Below are positions 5,420 to 5,673 of a DNA stretch of 5,673 bases, piece after piece. The notes beneath the pieces were generated by a model. It worked only from the letters and a program-made list of their open reading frames with translations. It was not told the origin of the DNA and ran no database searches. The stretch's first letter is position 1. Each line of letters opens with the position of its first letter. The stretch lies in contig JACQUH010000298.1 of assembly GCA_016210375.1 (NCBI GenBank), forward strand, positions 1 through 5,673, read 5' to 3'. The DNA is from Chloroflexota bacterium. Its GTDB lineage: Bacteria > Chloroflexota > Dehalococcoidia > Lucifugimonadales > JACPCL1. The position numbers and the translations under genes were made by a program.

Positions 5420-5456
5420 GGAGTGGCGGCCAGCATGACCTGGCGCTTTAGAGTCC

Positions 5457-5545
5457 ATCTCAAAATAGTTTTCTTTACCCCAGCCTGAAGGCTGGGGCAT
5501 GATGCCGCCCCCTTCCGGGGGGCGGTGCCAAATGGGATTTGAGAT
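5457..5545. repeat. 89-nt element able to fold as a three-way junction
   Basis: Outer arms ATCTCAAA (5457-5464) and TTTGAGAT (5538-5545) enclose two further stems: CCCCAGCC/GGCTGGGG (5478-5485 with 5490-5497, TGAA loop) and CCGCCCCC/GGGGGCGG (5505-5512 with 5518-5525). ATAGTT occurs at 5465-5470 and again at 5544-5549. It begins 38 nt after the pheA stop but neither stem is followed by a T-tract, so it is not a standard terminator. Candidates are a non-autonomous mobile element remnant (inverted ends, or IS200/IS605-style subterminal hairpins) or a structured RNA. The pairings are visible; identity is not. Confidence 0.5.
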
Positions 5546-5673
5546 AGTTACTTAGTACCAGGTTTCGGGTTCACTCAACCCCCGACTTAGGGTCATTGAC
5601 AAAACAATCTGCCAATTGGGTCCCGATCTAACCCCCTCTGGCTCCCTCCTTCGCTTCCCCATTCGCTTCACGC
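5546..5673. other. gene-free, compositionally mixed window end
   Basis: No reading frame here looks like a gene. A small inverted repeat GGGTT/AACCC (5567-5571 with 5577-5581) and an isolated TTGACA (5596-5601) without a matching -10 are present. CTAACCCCC (5628-5636) is the reverse complement of GGGGGTTAG in the other intergenic region, and TTCGCTTC is repeated with a 12-nt period (5650-5657, 5662-5669). The stretch from about 5625 to the window edge is strongly pyrimidine-rich and is probably the edge of a repeat. Confidence 0.4.

Noticed and set aside
4760..5500. 246-codon minus-strand frame opposite pheA
   Set aside because: It is antisense to a clear prephenate dehydratase and reflects the codon bias of GC-rich DNA; the translation has no recognisable domain.
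5478..5525. Intrinsic terminator after pheA
   Set aside because: Two good stems exist but neither is followed by a T-tract on the plus strand, and the sequence beyond is GGTGCCAAATGGG-like.
5596..5630. Promoter starting with TTGACA near the window end
   Set aside because: No -10-like box lies 15-19 bp downstream; the nearest weak candidate is about 23 bp away.

Overview
The window holds two consecutive, same-strand gene groups for potassium uptake and its cytoplasmic regulation, followed by a phenylalanine biosynthesis gene. The DNA is GC-rich (about 60% by eye). It uses sigma70-like promoters, overlapping stop/start codons and palindrome-rich intergenic DNA. The gene set (KtrB/KtrA, a UspA-like protein, a tandem TrkA pair, a stand-alone prephenate dehydratase) and the hairpin-rich spacers fit an environmental bacterium such as a member of the Chloroflexota (Dehalococcoidia-like). 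That placement is a low-confidence inference; there is no rRNA or marker gene here to fix it.

Layout. 1-378: a strong promoter (TTGACA, 17-bp spacer, TACAAT) followed by a leader of roughly 290 nt with repeats, hairpins and a possible 46-codon upstream ORF. 379-1806: ktrB, the K+-translocating membrane subunit. 1816-2535: ktrA, its ring-forming RCK regulatory subunit. 2536-2947: a 412-bp gene-free spacer carrying four palindromes in a row, including a perfect 20-bp stem that looks like an intrinsic terminator. 2948-2977: a second promoter (TTGAAC, 18-bp spacer, TATAAT). 2993-5419: a tightly packed operon of a universal-stress-like protein, an RCK_N-only TrkA protein, a full-length TrkA protein and pheA; its joints are a 4-nt overlap, a 2-nt gap and a 1-nt overlap. 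5420-5673: no gene; an 89-nt element that can fold as a three-way junction, then AT-richer DNA and a G/C-strand-biased repeat fragment.

How the parts may work together. KtrB carries all four pore loops with their filter glycines, and KtrA keeps the nucleotide-binding and divalent-cation residues of Bacillus KtrA, so the first two genes should form a complete Ktr K+ uptake system. The second operon adds a different class of regulator: a TrkA-type pair, one member lacking the ligand-binding C domain, coupled to a UspA-fold protein whose ATP motif is degenerate. No second pore subunit lies in the window, so the TrkA pair must act on KtrB or on a transporter encoded elsewhere. pheA appears co-transcribed with it, with no obvious biochemical link. 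I see no CRISPR array, tRNA, rRNA or intact insertion sequence.
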